From Diaporthe sp. PMI_573 (lineage: Eukaryota > Ascomycota > Sordariomycetes > Diaporthales > Diaporthaceae): DNA of 64,000 nucleotides. Position numbers and translations under genes: made by a program. The stretch is taken from the NCBI GenBank assembly GCA_021399435.1, contig JAJTUP010000132.1, forward strand, positions 56,930-120,929, written 5' to 3'. Below, piece after piece: positions 39,974 to 51,643 of this stretch (position 1 is its first letter; each line of letters opens with the position of its first letter). A model generated the notes under the pieces. The model searched no databases. It saw nothing but the letters and a program-made list of their open reading frames with translations, and had not been told where the DNA came from.

Positions 39974-42417
39974 TCTATTCGGGCCCTGAGGAGGAACACT
40001 GGGACCAGGTGGAAGAGGTAATCCACCGCCTCCATCGTGCCGACCTGCAAGGGGATATTAACAAGTCGCGTTTTAACGTCCAGAGGGCTGTCTACCTCGG
40101 CGTGATGATGGAAGCAGGGGTGGGGATCAGCGTCGACCCGGCGAAGATTGAGGCGATCCAAAGTTGGAAGTGGGAGAACCTGACCAACAAAACCGCTATC
40201 CGCTCGTTCCTGGGTCTTTGCAATTTTATCCGCATGTTCTGCTACCATGCTAGTGACATCGCAGAACCCTTGAATCGCTTGCTGAAGAAAGACGCTCCTT
40301 TCGTCCTTGGTACCGAGCAGCAGCACGCCTTTGAGGACTTGAAGAGGTTAGCCTGTGAGGCCCCGGTGATGGCATTTTTCAGGCCTGACCGCCCCACAAA
40401 GGTCGAGACCGACGCATCCAGAAACGCCACAGGAGGTGTGATCTGGCAACAACAAGAGGGTGGCGTCTGGAAACCAGTTGGTTACTTTTCCAAGACCATG
40501 ACACCGGCAGAACGAGCCTACCCCATCCAAGATCGAGAGCTCCTCGCAGTGGTACAGACATTGGAACACTACTACCCAGAGCTCCTCGGGATGCAGTTCT
40601 TCGTCGTCACTGACCACCAGGCCCTTGTGTACTTTGCTAGCAAACGGATGCTATCAACGAGACAGATCCGCTGGGCTGACTTCCTCTCCAACTTCGATAT
40701 CACCTTTCAGTATCGCCCAGGCAAAGAAAACGTGGCGGCTGACGCCCTGTCCCGCAAGACAGCCGACCTGCGTACGGTGAAGGCAAGAGAACGGGAAGAA
40801 CGGACGACAACGCTGGTCCCACCGGAGAAGCTTGACTTCCCTATCGCCGCAGTCGCAGAAGGGACCCCGGAAGCCCCAAAGGGAGCAGATCTAGTGGACC
40901 TTATTCGTGCGGAAAATCATCAACAAGCACTAGGTCTAAAGGATGGCCGCCTATGGGTGCCGGAAAAGACGAGTGATGGGCACATTTTCTTACGTACCGC
41001 CTTAGTCCGCGAGGCACACGTGCCGCAGATCTTCGCGCACCAGGGACAGAACAAGACTATTAAGGCTTTGGAACGAGAGTACTACTGGCCAGAAATGAAA
41101 AAGACGATCCGCCAGTACGTGAGGAACTGCTACGAATGCCATCGGAACAAAGCTACACACGACAAAACACCAGGCCTTCTCCACCCATTGCCTATCCCTC
41201 AGACTGTATGGGAGCACGTTGTGGTTGACGGAAAGGATATGCCGAAGGACCGGTACGGATATGACTATGTGTGGGTTTTTATCGACAAATTCAGCCGCAT
41301 CATTGCAACCCTGCCCGGAAAGAAGTCTGATACCGCAGAGGATGTTGCTGCTCGTTACTATCGTTATCTGTACCGGATCTTGGGCGCGCCGGCAGTCTGG
41401 ATAACCGATAACGCGGGACCCTTTGTGTCCAGGTTCCTCGCCAAATTGAACGAACTTACGGGCACGAAGCATCGACATGGTAGTGCTTACCACCCACAGA
41501 CCCAAGGCGCCGTGGAGTTCACAAACCAGGAGCTCGACCAGCGACTACGGTTCTACGTGAACAAGTATCAGAACGACTGGAGCACACACCTGCCGGCACT
41601 AGACTTTGCTCATAATTCCTCGTGGCACTCGTCAATCAACATGGCACCGTTAAAGGTCGCCCTCGGTAAAGATGTCCGGAATCCCCTGTCCCTTGACCTT
41701 AGAACGGCAACAGCGTCGTCCAGACCAGAAGAACGCGCCCTGGAAATCCTGAGAGAAACCAAGACCGTACAGGACTCAGCTCGAACAGCAGCTCAGACAG
41801 CTCAAAACCGACAACAAACACAGGCGAATCAGAAACGACGCCCAGCAGACTTCTCTGTTGAAGACATGGTTTTCCTGAAGAAGAAGGGGTTTTCTACAAC
41901 CGCCCCAACAACGCGTTTAGAATCCCAGCGGGTAGGCCCGTTCAAGATCAAACAAGAACGGGGGTACAGTTATGTTCTTGACTTGCCCCCGTCGTACTCA
42001 ATGACAAACCTGTTCCACGCCGACCGGTTGAGAAAGGCCCCGGATGACCCGCTACCGCAACAACACCAAACCCCACCGCCACCAGAGGACATTAACGGTG
42101 AGCCAGAGTATGAAGTCGACCACATAGAACGTTCACGGCTGCTTGGAAAGACAAAGACGTTACAATATCAAGCCGCCTGGCGCGGCTGCGATCCGGATGA
42201 TACTTGGTACCCAGCGAGAAACTTCAAGAATGCCCCCATTGCCTTGGAAAGCTTTCATCAACTCCACCCGGATGCCCCAGGACCGCCTAAACGACTACAG
42301 GAATGGATCAGAGCCGCTGCCAATGACGAAGCCGATCCTGATCATGACGAAGACAACGTAGCAGCGCACGGAGAGCTGGGGTCCAAGACCAAGACCAAGA
42401 TCAAGCGTCACCTTTAA
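39910..42417 (+). CDS. Ty3 pol: RT C-terminus, RNase H, integrase, chromodomain
   Basis: An 835-residue frame continuing pol after the deletion. In order: SAYADDVLIYS (RT catalytic box), the connection domain, RNase H (VETDASRNATGG, ELLAVVQTLEHYY, VVTDHQALVYF, AADALSRK), the integrase zinc domain (HQGQNKTIKALEREYYWP with CYECH), the integrase core (VVDGKDMP, WITDNAGPF, GAVEFTNQEL as D, D, E), a GPFKI motif segment and a C-terminal chromodomain (EYEVDHIERSRLL to DTWYPARNF). The chromodomain classes it as a chromovirus; such domains guide integration to modified histones. The integrase looks intact although the RT is not, so proteins could still act on other copies if expressed. Confidence 0.9.
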   Translation: MEGTPVWTKDLFASAYADDVLIYSGPEEEHWDQVEEVIHRLHRADLQGDINKSRFNVQRAVYLGVMMEAGVGISVDPAKIEAIQSWKWENLTNKTAIRSFLGLCNFIRMFCYHASDIAEPLNRLLKKDAPFVLGTEQQHAFEDLKRLACEAPVMAFFRPDRPTKVETDASRNATGGVIWQQQEGGVWKPVGYFSKTMTPAERAYPIQDRELLAVVQTLEHYYPELLGMQFFVVTDHQALVYFASKRMLSTRQIRWADFLSNFDITFQYRPGKENVAADALSRKTADLRTVKAREREERTTTLVPPEKLDFPIAAVAEGTPEAPKGADLVDLIRAENHQQALGLKDGRLWVPEKTSDGHIFLRTALVREAHVPQIFAHQGQNKTIKALEREYYWPEMKKTIRQYVRNCYECHRNKATHDKTPGLLHPLPIPQTVWEHVVVDGKDMPKDRYGYDYVWVFIDKFSRIIATLPGKKSDTAEDVAARYYRYLYRILGAPAVWITDNAGPFVSRFLAKLNELTGTKHRHGSAYHPQTQGAVEFTNQELDQRLRFYVNKYQNDWSTHLPALDFAHNSSWHSSINMAPLKVALGKDVRNPLSLDLRTATASSRPEERALEILRETKTVQDSARTAAQTAQNRQQTQANQKRRPADFSVEDMVFLKKKGFSTTAPTTRLESQRVGPFKIKQERGYSYVLDLPPSYSMTNLFHADRLRKAPDDPLPQQHQTPPPPEDINGEPEYEVDHIERSRLLGKTKTLQYQAAWRGCDPDDTWYPARNFKNAPIALESFHQLHPDAPGPPKRLQEWIRAAANDEADPDHDEDNVAAHGELGSKTKTKIKRHL

Positions 42418-42447
42418 AAGCCCGCACGCCTCTGCCGTCCGCGCTTT

Positions 42448-42459
42448 GGAGGGGGGTAG
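42448..42459 (+). promoter_or_regulatory. Polypurine tract
   Basis: GGAGGGGGGTAG directly precedes the 3' LTR and would prime plus-strand DNA synthesis. Position and composition are standard for the family. Confidence 0.8.
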
Positions 42460-42670
42460 TGTGGCGGTTGTCACCACTAGACGGGCTGACACCACCACAA
42501 GGTGCTGGCAGGGGCTGGTCCCTGCCACAGGCACGGACCACGGTTATTAAACTTCTCCACGCGTCGCACATCGCGAGTTTCTTTCCTTCCTTCTTCTCTC
42601 CTTAAGCTTAGAATCTTCGTACGTAGTGCCAATACAACAGCTTCCATGCTGGATATTACTGGCCGTTACA
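42460..42670 (+). repeat. 3' LTR of the Ty3 element
   Basis: 211 bp, same ends as the 5' LTR, with small deletions and substitutions relative to it. The AAGCTTAGAAT primer sequence is conserved. Confidence 0.95.
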
Positions 42671-43311
42671 CAAGGTACGTTGGTGTCTCTGGTCGAGAGA
42701 TGTATCTCTTCCTCACTTCGATATTCCTGACAAGCAAAGAATTTCATCGCCGGGGTGGATGAGTGCCAGGTTCCTGGCGCCGACATCCAACTTTCATTGC
42801 TTGATTTTGTGAGCGATAGTCGGATGAGGTTCCTTCCAGACTTCGAAGACACACAGATCGACGCAGATCATCTTCGGCAGACATCCATTGTGATTCCAGC
42901 GGAGCAACTGTACAAGCGCTTCGAAGCCGTAAGGATAGGTTGGCAGAAATTACAAGCAAAGAAGCTCAAAGAGAAAAAAACTGAAGATTCTGTCTCTGCC
43001 GTCAAAGATTCAACGTTCAAGGGAGAAAAGGGAAATCGGAAGGCAAACGTAACACAGGCTAGGAAGAAGCGGAAACTTCAACATTAATCGTGTCACAAGC
43101 CATCTGTCATCTAAACAGTCACTGGCTACCATTTTAAATTCAAACATCAGTAAATATAGAATTACTGACCAAAATAGATAGTAGTGGTTTAGGTTCTAGT
43201 CTTCCAGCATTGCTCCTTAACCATCAACAGGCCCTAGTCTTTAAACCCTTGGTCATTACAGAGATTGATATTTAAATATAAAAAAAAATATATATTTCTA
43301 AACCATTCCTG
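42671..43311. other. Flank of the Ty3 element with a 110-codon frame
   Basis: The frame 42755-43087 encodes a charged, lysine-rich C-terminal-like sequence (IPAEQLYKRFEAVRIGWQKLQ, split by position, and a basic tail RKKRKLQH). It could be the end of a DNA-binding or transposon protein interrupted by the Ty3 insertion, but no family is recognised. 43100-43311 is AT-rich. Confidence 0.35.
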
Positions 43312-43794
43312 CTAGTCCGTACAAAATCGCGCCTTGAGTCCTGTCATATTCCTCTGCTTCATGTGCGCCGCCCTGGCTACAACAAATAATAGCCCGCCTA
43401 TCCCCATCATCAGACCCGTAAACACCTTCATACCAACATACATCTCCATCCCGTCGTCACCGCGCACAAGTGCACCCCCGATGGGCTGGGCGATCAGGAT
43501 CGCCGGTGACGCGGCGAGGTACGTAGCGCCTGAGAAGACCCCGACCTGGCGCATGTCCGGGCATACTTCGACCACCAGTGTTGGCATCAAGGACACGAAG
43601 ACTCCTGAGGTGATTCCATATATAGCTGCGTAGGCCATCCGCGCCCCGCTGTTGTTCTCGGGGGCTGGTATCCAGAGGACGAGTGTGAAGAGCGCAGACA
43701 GGAGTGTGAAGAAGATGGTTACGTTGAATCGGCCGAGACGGTCGCCGGCCCAGGCGGGGACGATGCGGCCGATGATACTGGCTGATGTTAGTAG
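43312..43794 (-). pseudogene. MFS (monocarboxylate-type) transporter, C-terminal fragment
   Basis: Minus-strand reading from an acceptor-like TTTTCAG at 43795 gives SASIIGRIVPAWAGDRLGRF, then alternating hydrophobic helices (VTIFFTLLSALFTLVLWI; AYAAIYGITSGVFVSLMPTL; VGVFSGATYLAASPAILIAQPIGG split; GMKVFTGLMMGIGGLLFVVA) and a stop. This is transmembrane helices 9-12 of a fungal monocarboxylate-porter-like MFS protein; the N-terminal two thirds are missing. The fragment is bounded by two copies of a 13-bp sequence (43319 and 43859). It is a relic, not a functional transporter. Confidence 0.75.
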
Positions 43795-43888
43795 CTGAAA
43801 AGTTGTTTATCCTTAGAACGAGGGCAATGCGTTGCCATGATACAGCCGAAAAGGGGGAGTACAAAATCGCGACGTCGTCACGCTGCAT

Positions 43889-46800
43889 GCGTTGAAAAAC
43901 GGCGTCAGTAGAAACCGTGCCTCTTCAGGACAGAGTTCAAATAGCGTTTATTAGGAATGACGGAAACCTGTATGGGATGGCATTTGGTGTTTCGGTTGAC
44001 AATCTCGATCGAACAAGGGCAAAGAGAGACATCGAAAAGATTGGTCTTTTCGATTTGCCGAGTAACCAGAGATTCAAGGCTCAACATCCAACATTGGATT
44101 GGAAGCGCTGAGTGATGTGGACGACGGGGCAACTTTCAGGTCTCCGCCCAGAGCATACAGTGCTCCTCCTACCAAGCCTACTTATATTTACGTGTTCCTT
44201 GGTATTTGTCTCGCCCCCGACCTGCAGATCTTGAACGAAGTTCGCGTAGCCGTGGACCTTGTTTGGGTCACAGAACCCTGGGGGATCGGCTCCACGTCAT
44301 ATCGACGTCAACAGTTCCCATCGATAACCTAGGCAACCTCGATGGGCCAAACGAAGTCCAAACGGCGGCAACTGCCGACGCTAGCCCCCTTTTTTCATGC
44401 TTTCAGGCGAGCGCCTGCTTGTCTTCCGTCATTTGTCAAGCCTAGTGCCGACTAGTATATTTGACCAGGTCATTTAAGGCTTCTCTCCATTGATGTCATG
44501 ATCATCAACGTACAGGACTAGTCTACTTGCCCATGCGGGATGCTCAACTTCGTCAAACCTACGAAACTGGAAAAATGACGAATTAACTTGTAAATCGCCC
44601 CAGGATCTTCTCCATAGAGGTTTTGCACTTCGGACAGTCTGATGCCCAGCTTCTTCAAACGAGCGTGTTTGAAGTTAATGAAATAACCTTCAATGAACGT
44701 GAAGCTACTTCTGAGGGCCAAAAAATCCAAGATCACTTAGATCCACCTTTCTGACCGGCCTCTCTAGCTCTCTCGCTGCTGGGTTCAAAGGAACCAGAAG
44801 AAGCCTGTCCTCCGTGTGAGAGGCAATCTCCCCCAGTCATTCAAGTCAGCGGCCTCTCCCGCAGTAGCGGCGACTACTGCTAGACATCCTACCTGCTTGT
44901 CGGGGTCCATATTGGCGAAGCCACCACTGTGGCTGACCTGGCCGCCCTTGGACGCAATTTCCTAGACCTCCTCCCTCGGTCTAGACTCAGTGGTTAGCGT
45001 GCAGGTCTGCTTTCAAGAATACCAGCCGCCAATGCTATGTGGAGGGGCTGGAACATACCGATTATCAAAGTTGCCTGGATTCGTGTTGGCAGACGACATC
45101 CTGTCTATCGAGTTTGCTGCTTTGGAAATTGGGTCTGTGGATTGAAATATATGTCTTGAGATTATTCCCAGAGGATGATTTTCCCCATTAAAAACATTGA
45201 CACTGATGAACTACTCCCAGTCTAAGGTGTTGCTGCAAAAACGCTGTCCTCAAGCAAATTAGCCACCCAAAAAACACCCAGCATATCTGCCCTACTCTAA
45301 GCTCCCACTTAGCTCCTTAGTTTCAGCTGCCTCGGCTTCTCCTTCCACCTCACCATCCCCTACTCCACAATCACACGTCTGCCCAAGCCACAAGCAGCAG
45401 CCGCACTGCAGATTGCCTAAACTGCCAGGGAGGATTTGAACTGCCATGGCTTCCCTGCCGCTGACCGGCCATGCTCCTATCATCATCATCACCGTCGTTG
45501 TTCCGAGCCATCGCGATCTCAGTTTCCTGGTCAAGCGTTCCTGTACTGCTGATGCTTGGTAAGGGTATTGCAGAGCTCTCTTTCCCAGAAACATTCAACA
45601 TATCGCCGTCATGTTTCTCAGTCACAGTAGTCGCAACTCCTTGGTCAGATGTTGTGATACTGCTGGTGGCTGTCGATGTTGATACAGAGCGCTCTTCCTC
45701 GCACCGTGTTTCTCGATATCAAAGCGACTTGGAAAATGCCAGAGCGATGGGGTTGGCAACAGGTCGTGGATGTGGCAGTACTCGACTCACGCCACACGGT
45801 TGAACTATCAGTCATTTGTAGCATGACTCTGATCGAGCTGACGGTGCAACTGGAAGGAGGTACAATGCTGCTGAAATCTGCTTGATATCTTGCACAAATC
45901 GCGCTGCCGGCATGATGATTCGATCTTATAATGGACACTGATCGACAAAGACGAGGAAACATTCCGGTGGGGACCGGGATCGTATGGTTGTGAGGAAGTG
46001 GATAGCAGCAGAATTTTGGGCAAAGAAGGTTGCAAAATGCAGAGAACCAGTCCCGTCCAAATTGTGGGGAAGTCACGTGGGAAGTATCTCGTTGAACTTT
46101 GCTTGATTCCCTCACAACCTTCCTGAAAACCTCGTGTCAGTATGGCCCCTTCCGAGGAGGAGGAACTTGCCGCCCAGGTGGGGTTCCTTCACGAAGCTCT
46201 CAACACAAACCCGAGCAACGAGGAGCGCCTGGAAACTCCATTCTTCGTTAAACCGGAGAAAATAGACGAGATAGAGGCGAAAGGTCTGCTTTCTAGCCCA
46301 CCGGCCCTCCAAAAGCTGCTTGTCTCGGCAGCGCATCGAAAAGCGCTACTGAACTTAGCTTTTCTGTTCCAGATGCTTGCTGCTGACATCCTGGAATGTA
46401 TCTGAGGCGGAAAGCCCTGTCCAGAATTGTCTCTCCTGGGATCGGTAACAAGTCGGTAATCGTAGTCAGGTCTTGCGCGAATGACGGTATGAAGTTAAAT
46501 TGCCGGTGTATACTTCCTGTGCCATTGAGCTCGTGTTTGAACCGGGAGCCATTCTTGATTCTGGCGGCTGGCACGTCTTTTTCTTGCATTGCCTCCTCTC
46601 TCGCCGCAGCATCTCCTCCGGTGTAACTGATGGCAGCAGCTTATGCCGGTCCAAGAACTCAATAAGTCTCCAAAGTAGCATCTTAGCCTGGCTACACCAT
46701 CTGTCTATAGAGGTGCTGCATTTTTTGCCACATGTCACCATGTGCGGTACTGCAGCTGATTCGTTCTGGGCTCTGTGCCGGTGTTGTCGCTCGAGTCTTC

Positions 46801-47423
46801 GCATATCACTATTGCCGTTCTTGAGCTTCGGGGACTCGGGGCCATGGTATGTAGGTGGGTAAGAGGTGTTGCAGAGTTCTGTGTTGGTAATCATGCGAGC
46901 ATTGAAAGTAGCGCTGTTCTTCATTCTCAGATCAGCAACACGTATTTGCCTCATTCTATGGATTTCAGGAACACGTTGCTGTCATGCATTCGGCCAACTG
47001 CTGTAGGGAGACGGTGCAAGTAGTCAACATGTAGGTGAGACGAAATCAAGCATGAAGCTTGAATGGTAAGGGCAGAGGAAGGACGACCGAAAGGGGATCC
47101 ATAAGACTTGATGCAATATGCAAGAGGAAAGATGTAGATCTGGGGCGAAGGGGTCATCATTTTCCAGGATACCATGCGCACATTGGCCTGACACCATAGC
47201 GCCTTCGGCCTTTAGCCAATCAGAGCCCTGGACTATCTGGAGAGAATCGGCCCACCGGAGGTGGCTATTATTTAATAGGGGACGCCAAGTAGACAACCAT
47301 GGGAAGTGTAGCGGTTGGACCACTTCGTGATCTCTTTTTTATGTTGCCTACAGAAAATAGTCTGTCGACTTCAGCTATGTACCCTCTTTTTCAATGTTGC
47401 ATGCTGTACTTTTTATCCATTTA
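43889..47423. other. Gene-poor region
   Basis: No gene could be supported. Noted frames: a minus-strand pair at 45292-45625 with acidic runs, a 156-codon minus frame at 45645-46115, an 87-codon plus frame at 46142-46405 (MAPSEEEELAAQVGFL...) opening after a plausible leader, and a 162-codon minus frame at 46466-46954 rich in Arg/Lys. None has recognisable domains or convincing splice structure. A T/A-rich repeat or solo element was not seen. Confidence 0.35.
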
Positions 47424-48362
47424 TCAGACTGAAACCCCCCTCCCCATTTGGCTCGGCAACGCTGAGCTTTCCGCAATGTCTTTAAACGGTGTCGCGCAGC
47501 CATTAGGCGTGCCCGCCAGGGCTTGAGAAACCATTTCCGGAACGCGGATATAAAGTGTCTCCATCAGCGTCTTGACGTCACGGCCCATATACCCTCGACG
47601 TGCGAAAGATTTGCCAGCACCGACGAACTTTTTCAGAAATGGCATGGAGCGGAATACAAGTGTCGTTTTAAGGAAAGATTATGTAGGTTGCCGCCAATTT
47701 GGCTCCCAGACTTCCTGTGTCAGCAAGCCAAGAGCCTCGCCGAATGAAAAAGCAGAGATAATGTCGGTGGTGAAACAAGAATAAGCCATGGTTATATCGA
47801 AGGCCTCCTGCCCTTTACAGTTTAACAACTTGTCACATAGATAGTGCAGCTGTGTTTTGACCTCAGCTTCGAATTGCAATATATGCTGCCGGGAGAAATG
47901 CCTGGCCATTGGGGAACGCCGGGCTCGGTGGAGGTCATGATCCACAGTTCCAAACCCTGTGCGATCTACCGGCGCGACCAGCGATTGGCATATGTATTCA
48001 CTCTTATTTCTCTTACGACCGCCCGTCGCATAAATTTCATCGATGAATTGCGGATCGTTGCAATGTAACTCTGAGGGGTTGATACGAACAAGAGGCCCTA
48101 TTTAGCGGAGATGGTCAGCTTCTATTATATTGAAACAAAAAGAAGTACTCAATTACTAACCGTATTATTTGTGCATTTTCTCGATTTGTGAAGTGTATCT
48201 CCTGTTCTTTACGAGGTCATACCAAGCTTTATAGCAGAAGGTCATTTGGGCGAGTTTCGGTCCTGGGAACTGGCTTAGAGGATGGAAAGGAGAGATATTA
48301 TAAATGAAAATTGAAAGTTTAAAGAATGCCCACAGACTGATCAGACAGAGAAGACTGTTCAC
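47424..48362 (-). pseudogene. Cytochrome P450 relic (trichodiene-oxygenase-like N-terminal part)
   Basis: Exon 1 (48362-48161) and exon 2 (from 48097), joined by a 63-nt intron (GTTAGT to AATAG) with phase kept, encode a P450 N-terminal half: a membrane anchor, FHPLSQFPGPKLAQMT (proline hinge), GPLVRINPSELHCNDPQFID, VDHDLHRARRSPMARHFS, ITMAYSCFTTDIISAFSFGE and WEPNWRQPT. The style is that of the CYP58-like family around trichodiene oxygenase. Two in-frame TAA stops occur: before YG at the exon 1 end and after RQPT. The I-helix, ExxR and heme loop are absent; similarity ends at about 47440. It is non-functional. TAA at former CAA or GAA codons would suit RIP-like C-to-T change, but this cannot be shown from one copy. 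Confidence 0.75.
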
Positions 48363-49882
48363 CGAAAGTGTGCGCCCATTTCCATTTAAATAAAAGTCAA
48401 GGATACGTATATTTGGTATGAAAAGTGTTTTGAGGTAGGTATCTTGTGCAAAGTAGCAGGGGAGACAGGAAACTAAAGGAAGTTAAGCAGCATAAGAAAG
48501 CTATAAATACTGGCATCTTCTTTGTTTAAAAATGGCAAAATGTCTATCTAGGGAACTTAAAAGTCCTGCTCAAACAAGTACCGTGTTTTCATAAGTTTCT
48601 GCAGTACTTCAATGAGGGAGTTCTGGATACATACGTCGACTGCAACAGAAGTACTTTTGGGAAACCACAGCACCTTTGATTGGCCATCATCTGGGGCAAT
48701 AGTTCATCTTATTCGTCCTCTGGGAAATACTGTACGATAGAACACAAATACCATAAATGTTGAATGGGCTTTCTTGTACATATACGTACAGTACGTACGT
48801 GGTATCGCGTTAACGATGGAATTGGTGGACTTCATTGCTTGCTTCTAACTAGCTAGAAAGGGGGAGATCCAGGGAGCCTGTACCATAAGTACGCCGTAGC
48901 CCCAAGGGCTGCTTAGCCACCCAGTTACTAGCCCCTTGCGGACTTCAACTGCATGTAGTCCGTATTGGTGCTTCGACCAGGAATGGTGCTTCTTGCCGGA
49001 GAATGCAGAAAATGGTATGCAAGTATATGTCGAGCCATCATGTGAACCCCACGGAATGTACCAGCGGGGGCAAAGGGAGTGAAAATTTATACCACTAATG
49101 CAGAAGGACATGCAGAGACAGAGTACCACGCACAGGATTGTTGTCCAGGTAGCCTGCGGCAATTGAGGACCGCTCCAAACACTCGCTCCCGCCACCCCTA
49201 TTCCGCCACCCCACATCCGCGTTTACGCGTCCAGGATCTACAATTTGCGATCCCAGCCGCGGCGCTTGTTAGCGATTCTCCACAATCCTGCGTAAATAGA
49301 TTGACTGGCAGAGGGTGCAGAGGGTGCAGATGCACATGCGTAACTCACTCAAATTTCGCTAGTACGCCAATATAACAGAGATATTGCTGGAGCCATGAAC
49401 GAAGAGACAATCGCGGAAAATTACAACGAGGCATCTCAGTGAGGAGTAGCGTACAGTATTGTACACATTATTGTACAAGACGATCGCCCTTAGATCTAGG
49501 CTTTTCCTCTCTGGCCTCCTGTGTTTAGGATACGAAGTAGCTGAGTGATATCTACGCTTAGAAGCCCACGGATTCTTTTCCCAGCCATTACTACAATGAC
49601 CTCGTCTTTTTTTTTTTTTTTTTTTTTTTTTACTATTGCGTCGCCGTTACTGTCGCCGTCGTCGGCTGCTAGTAAGCTCATCAGCTGTTAGATTTATGGG
49701 AGACAGCTGGTTGATAACTAGTCCTCCGCGCCCCTATCTGTGCTGCCTGAAACAAGGACGGGCTTCTGTTTGGTTCTCGAACCTGTCAGTGACCGCGACC
49801 AAAGTACATAAGCCCGCTGTTGGCTCCCTTTCCCCCCTCTCCTCGCTGGACACGGCACTGCTATTAAAGTCTTCTCTTGATC
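48363..49882. other. Intergenic region with poly-T run
   Basis: No gene recognised. A 25-base T run lies at 49607-49631. The minus-strand frame 48845-49216 has no family features. The last 100-150 bases before 49883 are the presumptive promoter and leader of the next gene. Confidence 0.4.
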
Positions 49883-51643
49883 ATGCAACCTCTCATCAAC
49901 CCAACCTCGGTCCCTCCTATCACCGCTCTACGAGAAAACCTGGATTACGGTAACCCTCAGCTATCAAGATGTCAAGCATTCTACGAAAGCGCCCGGGTTT
50001 TCCGAAAGACGTTTGTTAGTAGTCAAGGGTGGGAGGGCAGCTCACTGCATGACTGGAGAGCACATCAAACTGCGTTGGATGAGATGGTTCGATCCTATCT
50101 TGTAGTATATAGAAACGGAAGACTTTTCTGGCCTGACGACGATGTGTCAATTTGGTCCAACAAGTGGAAGTACTCGACTCACGGTGCCAGGTAACAACAT
50201 CCAGCCACCTAAAAAAATCTCTTCTCGAGCTGATTATTTTCAAGGATCGAAGAAATAATGAAGCAGCTTTTCTGGCGCTTGAACATCCAGCAACATCGCA
50301 ACATCAAATACAAGAAGAACAAAGGAATGGCTGGCGAGGTTGAGGTAACAGCTGGGAGACGCCTTGATCACATCGTCGTTGATGAGGCCGCCAGTCTTGA
50401 TGCTGCCCAAGCGCTTGTCGATCTAAAGTATGGGATCGTGCTCATCCTCTACTACCTAATTGTTCGTCTAACGAGAATTTGCAGGTCGTCAATAGGCCCT
50501 AACCACACTGCCTCACACGGCGTCAATACGACTGCCATCAGTTTCGCTTCGCATGGCGCTCCATTAGTAAACAACCTATACTCCATTCCCGCTTTTAGGG
50601 AATTAAACACTTTTCTAACATGTGTCGGACAGGGTCCTCGCCAAGTTACTCCCAATACCAATATAGAAGAATCTGCTAGGCGGCTGAGGGGTGACGAGAG
50701 ACCCTTGGCCCGTCTGATGCCGTTAAAACGGACCGGAAAACGGCTTGCTTGTCTAGGGACAAATAGAGTCTCTCGCAGGCGGAGGCAGCGGCAACACGCA
50801 TCGCGGTCTGCGACAAGGGATCAACATCCGGCACTAGCCCCGTCTCTCCAGCACTCAAATTCAGACCTTGCAGAAAGTCCTGCTCCAACCCATTGGAACA
50901 AAGTAGTCACTTCTAGCAACTTATCCGACTGCAACCATGGATCAGCATATTCTCCCAGGGCTACCGTCCGTGATGCTGCTGGTGAAGAGAGATCTGTAAA
51001 TGCTCCCAGAGACAAAGCAACGCTGCAACCAAACACCGGAATTCGCCCAGGCAGGCTGAATGACAAGACCGCCGATGCGGCACCTTTGGCGCACGTGGCA
51101 CTGACTGAGCCAGCTCCTCAGCCTTCAATCGACGTGAGCCCTCCAAAAACACAGCCGTCTTCAATTTCTCTGGTCTCCCCCAGCGTCCCGGCTGAGGGCA
51201 GGGGTGTGGTTGATGCAGTGCACAAGGACGGGCGTCAGGCACCTCCGGTAGGGCAAGCTCGGGTCGAGTTCCTCTATCGAGTTGGCTATTATCGTTATCC
51301 CGAACTTCAAAGTTTCTCTTGGGAGCCGGAAGGGAGCTTCCGGAACAAGACGCTTGCCGAACTAGTGGATGAGCTTCCAACACAGCTGGAGCGGTCTCAA
51401 TTTGAGGACTTGTATTTTCGGCTCACCGCTCCAAAGGCGCGTGCTGAACATTTGGTCTCCCGCGGCAGGGAAGACCACTTTGATGCTTTGAAGCGCCACC
51501 TTGTTGGCATAATTCGAGATTGTATTGCGGATGCGCCGTGCGGAGAGAGGTTGTTGGTTGAATTCGATATTGAGCTATTGGCGGACAAGAATTCGGTGAG
51601 AAAATCGTGGACGGACAAGGAGCTCGCCGACTTCGAATGGTAG
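49883..51643 (+). CDS. Hypothetical protein, three exons
   Basis: Exons 49883-50190, 50245-50427 and 50485-51643 give 549 residues. Intron 1 (54 nt, GTAACA to TCAAG) and intron 2 (57 nt, GTATGG to TGCAG with CTAAC branch site) keep phase; intron 2 is stop-free and a multiple of three, so it is easily mistaken for coding sequence. Residues 1-110 form an aromatic-rich module (HDWRAHQTALDEMVRSYLVV, WPDDDVSIWSNKWKYSTHG). A long Ser/Pro/Arg-rich disordered middle follows, then a folded C-terminal domain (VEFLYRVGYYRYPELQSFSW, LVDELPTQLERSQFEDLYFR) ending with WTDKELADFEW. I do not recognise the family. Clean splicing and no stops suggest a real, possibly lineage-specific gene. Confidence 0.6.

Larger units (their letters stand above)
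36923..42670 (+). mobile_element. Ty3-type LTR retrotransposon (chromovirus), inactivated
   Basis: Full-length 5.75-kb element: 5' LTR 36923-37136, an 11-nt primer-binding site, gag, protease, RT/RNase H, integrase, chromodomain, polypurine tract and 3' LTR 42460-42670. The LTRs start TGTGGCGG and end CCGTTACA and differ at several positions including small indels (roughly 95% identical by eye), so the insertion is not very recent. RT is interrupted by a deletion before the YADD box, and pol also changes frame between protease and RT. The flanks (ACTAC left, CAAGG right) do not match, so the expected 5-bp target duplication is lost or a flank was exchanged. A solo LTR of the same family lies at 61336. 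Confidence 0.95.

Noticed and set aside
49607..49631. Poly-T run as the tail of a minus-strand retrocopy
   Set aside because: No coding or element sequence is recognisable on its 5' side, and no target duplication was seen; probably simple sequence.
50428..50484. Hydrophobic stretch (ILILYYLIVRL-like) as a membrane helix in the 49.9-kb protein
   Set aside because: It is best explained as a 57-nt intron with GTATGG donor, CTAAC branch site and TGCAG acceptor.
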